Positions 32,122-35,323 of a DNA stretch of 35,323 nucleotides are shown here, in pieces. Made by a program: the position numbers and the translations under genes. Within the stretch, counting starts at the first letter, position 1. Each line of letters begins with the position of its first letter. Below the pieces are notes generated by a model. The model had not been told where the DNA came from, made no database searches, and saw only the letters and a program-made list of their open reading frames with translations. The stretch comes from a virus. Where the stretch lies: the IMG/VR virus record IMGVR_UViG_3300048026_000025, positions 1-35,323 of that record; one strand, written 5' to 3'.

Positions 32122-34141
32122 GCCAATTCGGACCTATTTTTGCCTCTAATAATAGAGGAACATTGAACTCCACACCCCATCTTAGGGTTATAAGTTCAAG
32201 TAGTTTATTATTAGTATCTTCTATGACACTGATAACCTGATCTTCTTCATCAGGATGTACATCAATAACAATACTGTCGTGAACAGAATTTACTATACAT
32301 GATTGCATACCCTTTAGCAAGTCATCAATGTGCAATAATGCAATCGGAACAATATCCGCTGTAGCGAATGACTGCACAGGGTAATTTTTAATCTGTGTAA
32401 AGTGTGACACACGCCCACTAGCTTTACGCACCACATCGGGGAACGCAAACTCACGACCACTAGGCGTGGTTATTTTTTGTGTTTCTATAGCTTCTTTAGC
32501 CAGTCGGGAATGCCAAGCTGCCACCCCTTTGTACTTGCTGTTGAAGTGTTCATAGTACGCTGCTTCCGCTTTTGTTCTGCCGAAGCCTGTCGCACCGTAG
32601 AGTGGTGCAAACGTGTGAGCCTTCGCATCTTGGCGAGACGTAGGCTGACCAGCATCGGTAATAACTTTAGCGGTATATGAGTGTACATCAAACCCAGTAG
32701 ATACTTCCTCAATTGCTACCTCATCTTGTGATAAATAAGCGGCTGCACGGAACTCAAGCTGCGCAAAGTCAGCTTCCATTACCTTACCACCATCGAATCG
32801 TGACACGAATACTTTCTTTACAGGGAACGTACCGCCACGTGGCATGTTCTGCATATTAGGATTAGCCCCACTAAAACGACCAGTAGAGGTGCGATGTTGC
32901 AATAGACTGACATGCAACTTACCATCTTCTTTAGTATAGTTACGTATGCCCTCAACGAAAGAAGATAGATATGTATCTACTGCACTGAGCCTACGTACCT
33001 TGTACAAGAAGTCAACAGCATCGTCCATGCCTCTGGTCTTGGCACCAGCCTCAAGCAGTTCAAGGTTTTGCTTACTAGTGCTAAAACCATTTGCACTCAA
33101 CCACTTAGATGAAGGCGGCTTGAATTTGAATCCAGCCAATGTGTCAGAAGGTATAAACAAGAAGCCCTCAGTATTACAATCAGGACACCTGCTAGGTTTA
33201 GCAAACGGCTCACCATTCTTTTTAGTCTTGCGTATGTAACCTGTACCACTACATGCACCACACTGCTTTGCCACAGTCTTGTATAGACGTTCTGTACCAT
33301 ACGAAACCATGCTGCGAAACTCTGCGTCATCCATGTAGGGGTCAATTTTATTCGCCCAATCAGGTTTATCAATTACCTTTCTACCATAGATAACCCAGCC
33401 TAGCTGTTCTGGACTGTTAAGATTAATCGGTGTGTCACCCATTACATTACGGACGTGTGACTGCAGTGCCTTCTCTAACTCATCACGCTCCTGCTCAAAC
33501 TCAGTACGTACCTCGTCTAGCTTAGATAAGTCAACAGCGAAGCCACGCTGGTAGATACGTGCAAGTGTAACACATACCTGATTAGTAAGGTCAACTGTAC
33601 CACGCAAGCCGCTATCAGCAGGTGTATTCAAACGATACATCAGCTTGTCTGATAGCTGCTGCGTAGCGTGAAGGTCAGCAGATAGGTATTCACTCAACTC
33701 ACCATGTGGTATGTCACGTGTGCTGTAGCCCTTTCTAAAATACTCTTTTAGTGTATCCTGTTTCTTAGTCTCCAACTCGTATCGTTCTGCACAAGCCTCA
33801 AGAGACAGAGGCTCTTTGTTACCACGCTGCAGTACATATTCAGCAAGCATCGTATCAAAGACAGGGCCATCATAGGTAAAGCCAGACTCCCATAGCCATA
33901 GTAAATCGTATGCAGCATTGTGACAAATAAGCACAGTAGCCTGATCAAGCCACTTCTGAAGCAGGTTGTGTCCATGATACGTAGGCTCACGCTCATTGTG
34001 GTCAAAGGTAATTAAGTCTTCTTGCCCTTGGTCAGTCAACACACCAACCATAGTCAATGAGTTGGTAGGCTCAAAAGGGTCAAGATGCATCTTACCATCT
34101 CTAGTTGTTGTTGTATTCTCTACATCAAGTGTTAATTTCAT
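32099..34141 (-). CDS. DNA polymerase, family A, with inserted DnaJ-type zinc ribbon
   Basis: 680 aa replicative polymerase. 3'-5' exonuclease: Asp6/Glu8 (LDVEN), CHNAAYDLLW (Asn75, Asp79), YLSAD (Asp156). Polymerase: motif A EADFAQLEFR (Asp458), motif B RQDAKAHTFAPLYG (Arg503, Lys507, Phe511, Tyr515), motif C VHDSIVI (His621, Asp622). Motif C has Ser623 where HDE is usual. Phe511 is the Pol I Phe762 equivalent. Between exonuclease and palm, Cys294-x2-Cys297 with GTGY and Cys319-x2-Cys322 form a zinc ribbon like the DnaJ central domain, a feature I recall from HMO-2011-type marine phages. Start overlaps the helicase stop (ATGA). Confidence 0.93.
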   Translation of the reverse strand: MKLTLDVENTTTTRDGKMHLDPFEPTNSLTMVGVLTDQGQEDLITFDHNEREPTYHGHNLLQKWLDQATVLICHNAAYDLLWLWESGFTYDGPVFDTMLAEYVLQRGNKEPLSLEACAERYELETKKQDTLKEYFRKGYSTRDIPHGELSEYLSADLHATQQLSDKLMYRLNTPADSGLRGTVDLTNQVCVTLARIYQRGFAVDLSKLDEVRTEFEQERDELEKALQSHVRNVMGDTPINLNSPEQLGWVIYGRKVIDKPDWANKIDPYMDDAEFRSMVSYGTERLYKTVAKQCGACSGTGYIRKTKKNGEPFAKPSRCPDCNTEGFLFIPSDTLAGFKFKPPSSKWLSANGFSTSKQNLELLEAGAKTRGMDDAVDFLYKVRRLSAVDTYLSSFVEGIRNYTKEDGKLHVSLLQHRTSTGRFSGANPNMQNMPRGGTFPVKKVFVSRFDGGKVMEADFAQLEFRAAAYLSQDEVAIEEVSTGFDVHSYTAKVITDAGQPTSRQDAKAHTFAPLYGATGFGRTKAEAAYYEHFNSKYKGVAAWHSRLAKEAIETQKITTPSGREFAFPDVVRKASGRVSHFTQIKNYPVQSFATADIVPIALLHIDDLLKGMQSCIVNSVHDSIVIDVHPDEEDQVISVIEDTNNKLLELITLRWGVEFNVPLLLEAKIGPNWLDVKDVA
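33176..33262 (-). other. DnaJ-like zinc-ribbon insertion in polymerase
   Basis: Encodes residues 294-322 of the polymerase: CGACSGTGY, a basic loop (RKTKKNGEPFAKPSR), then CPDC. It is half of the two CxxCxGxG pairs of DnaJ. It lies upstream of the thumb/palm region, where it could bind DNA or a processivity partner. Confidence 0.8.
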
Positions 34142-35323
34142 GCTGTATACCTCGCTGTTCTATACTCAAGTTCACAGTGTACCACACCGTGCCAACCTGA
34201 CAACTTATTTTTTACCACGTTGAGGTGACGTTGTGTGTCCTCTTCTTCTTGGTTATCTACTGGTGGGTTCTTAGCAATCAGAACCATCAGGTCAGCTTCA
34301 GCAGCCTTACCTGTACGTGAGCCTTCCATCATTGACTGGTTCAACAGAACCTTGCCCTCTGCCTCTGCAGATAGCTGAGACATGTAGAAGATAGCACACT
34401 CATGCTGCTTGGCAATCTGTCTAGCGTGTACTGCGTTAGCTTTGAGCGATTCATCTTGTCTGGCGAATCCTCCCTTGGCAAACTTGTCACCCATGTCAAG
34501 CAGAACAATATCTGGTTTGTAAGACTTACAGATTGACTCTACCCAATTCATATCACGACCTGTAGCATCCTTGATCTTGATGCGGTTCTTTACCGGCTCA
34601 TACAACTCACGAGCCTTTGCAGGATTGTTCTTGATCTCTTGCATAGTCATGCCTGTGGCAGCAGTCAGATATCTGGCACCCACACGGTGGTAGCCTTCCT
34701 CGTTACACAAGACAATACAGTTAGCACCTTGCTGGGCAAAGCCCCCCGGACTTGCGATCAAGCTGGCGTGAAAGGATGTCTTGCCAGTATTAGGCCGCGC
34801 ACCAATCTCAATCAAGTGACCCGCGTTAACACCCTCAACCTTACGTGTAAGGCTTGAGATGTTGAATGTCCAACGTGCTTCTAGGTCATTGCGTGATAGT
34901 AGTGTGTCCATGTCAATATCATCCCATTCAATGTTTAGATCAGGTGTAAAGTCATCACCATACTGTTCTAGTAACATACGCAGCGGCTCAAGGCTAGACT
35001 TGTCACCATTAACATAATCAAATCCTAAGTTGGCAATGTCTTCGCCCACTACCTGCTGGAATAGCTTAGACAAGACCTCTTGTGCTACGTCACCACCCAT
35101 AGGCTGTTCAGCTTTGATCTTATGAAACAAGGCAGAGTACGCCTGCTTCTGTGCGGTGGTCAGTGTAGGATTGTTAGATATAAACAACGCCTCAATCTCA
35201 TCGGGTGTTACAGTACGCTCGTAACGATCCATAGCTGTATCAATAGCCTGCTTGATCTTACGCACGTCCTTGCTAAACAAACGATCTGGACAACGTGCGC
35301 CACGGTGATCTTCGTAGAACTCC
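34138..35323 (-). CDS. DnaB-like replicative helicase, 5' end beyond window (partial)
   Basis: RecA-fold helicase. Counting from a TTG at 35280 it is 380 aa: Walker A GARPNTGKTS (Gly160-Thr168), an NEE pair at 193-195, Walker B IVLLDMGDK (258-266), and a YMSQLS sensor near 300. The reading frame stays open from 35280 to the window edge, encoding FYEDHRGARCPDRLFSKDVR before the helical N-terminal domain. The true start is therefore probably outside the window and the TTG is internal. It unwinds DNA ahead of the family A polymerase, whose ATG overlaps its stop. No primase domain is visible. Confidence 0.85.
   Translation of the reverse strand, partial: EFYEDHRGARCPDRLFSKDVRKIKQAIDTAMDRYERTVTPDEIEALFISNNPTLTTAQKQAYSALFHKIKAEQPMGGDVAQEVLSKLFQQVVGEDIANLGFDYVNGDKSSLEPLRMLLEQYGDDFTPDLNIEWDDIDMDTLLSRNDLEARWTFNISSLTRKVEGVNAGHLIEIGARPNTGKTSFHASLIASPGGFAQQGANCIVLCNEEGYHRVGARYLTAATGMTMQEIKNNPAKARELYEPVKNRIKIKDATGRDMNWVESICKSYKPDIVLLDMGDKFAKGGFARQDESLKANAVHARQIAKQHECAIFYMSQLSAEAEGKVLLNQSMMEGSRTGKAAEADLMVLIAKNPPVDNQEEEDTQRHLNVVKNKLSGWHGVVHCELEYRTARYTA

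Noticed and set aside
33176-33262. Separate DnaJ chaperone gene or fragment
   Set aside because: The cysteine pairs are in frame within an intact polymerase with all motifs on both sides, so this is a domain insertion, not a chaperone gene.
1-35323. Integrase, repressor or attachment site indicating a temperate phage
   Set aside because: No recombinase active-site motifs, repressor-type helix-turn-helix genes or att-like repeats were seen in the window; regions outside are unknown.

Overview
The window is about 35 kb of a lytic, podovirus-like tailed phage, most likely from a marine alphaproteobacterial host. Supporting this are a P22-type portal/coat/nozzle set with no tape measure, tail tube or sheath; a family A DNA polymerase carrying an inserted DnaJ-type zinc ribbon; and a B12-dependent (class II) ribonucleotide reductase. 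From memory, the zinc-ribbon polymerase is a hallmark of phages resembling the SAR116 phage HMO-2011, so that lineage is my best guess. The exact host cannot be read from the sequence. I see no integrase, repressor, tRNA, CRISPR array or insertion sequence.

Layout: two convergent blocks meet at about 25.65 kb at a bidirectional hairpin terminator. The plus-strand block (1-25642) is the virion block. In order it holds: portal (5' end cut by the window), two small unknown genes, a glycine-rich protein ending in a Hint (intein/hedgehog-type) domain, scaffold, a promoter with a structured leader, major capsid protein, two probable capsid or decoration proteins, a tandem-repeat protein, a 59-aa repeat protein, an Ig-like adaptor, the head-tail adaptor, the tail nozzle, a tail fibre with a self-cleaving S74 chaperone, two small proteins (one membrane-anchored), and then six genes that look like internal or ejected virion proteins. 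The last of these carries a possible ADP-ribosyltransferase-like region.

The minus-strand block (35323-25667) is the replication and metabolism block. In transcription order it holds: DnaB-like helicase (5' end cut by the window), DNA polymerase, a probable ssDNA-binding protein with an acidic tail, a Cas4-like PD-(D/E)XK nuclease with four cysteines, T7-type endonuclease I, an acidic unknown, DUF3310, a 48-aa protein, class II ribonucleotide reductase, a possible 36-46 aa protein, DUF6447, a GIY-YIG (T5orf172-type) protein, a ribosome-modulation-factor-like protein and MazG. Most genes overlap or nearly abut, as in polycistronic operons. Together they would copy and resolve DNA, make deoxynucleotides from host ribonucleotides, and possibly adjust the host stringent or ribosome-hibernation state.

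Four near-consensus sigma-70 promoters were found by eye (2057, 5126 and 9112 on plus; 32121 on minus). With no phage RNA polymerase in the window, this fits transcription by the host enzyme. Terminase, endolysin and primase were not found and probably lie outside the window.
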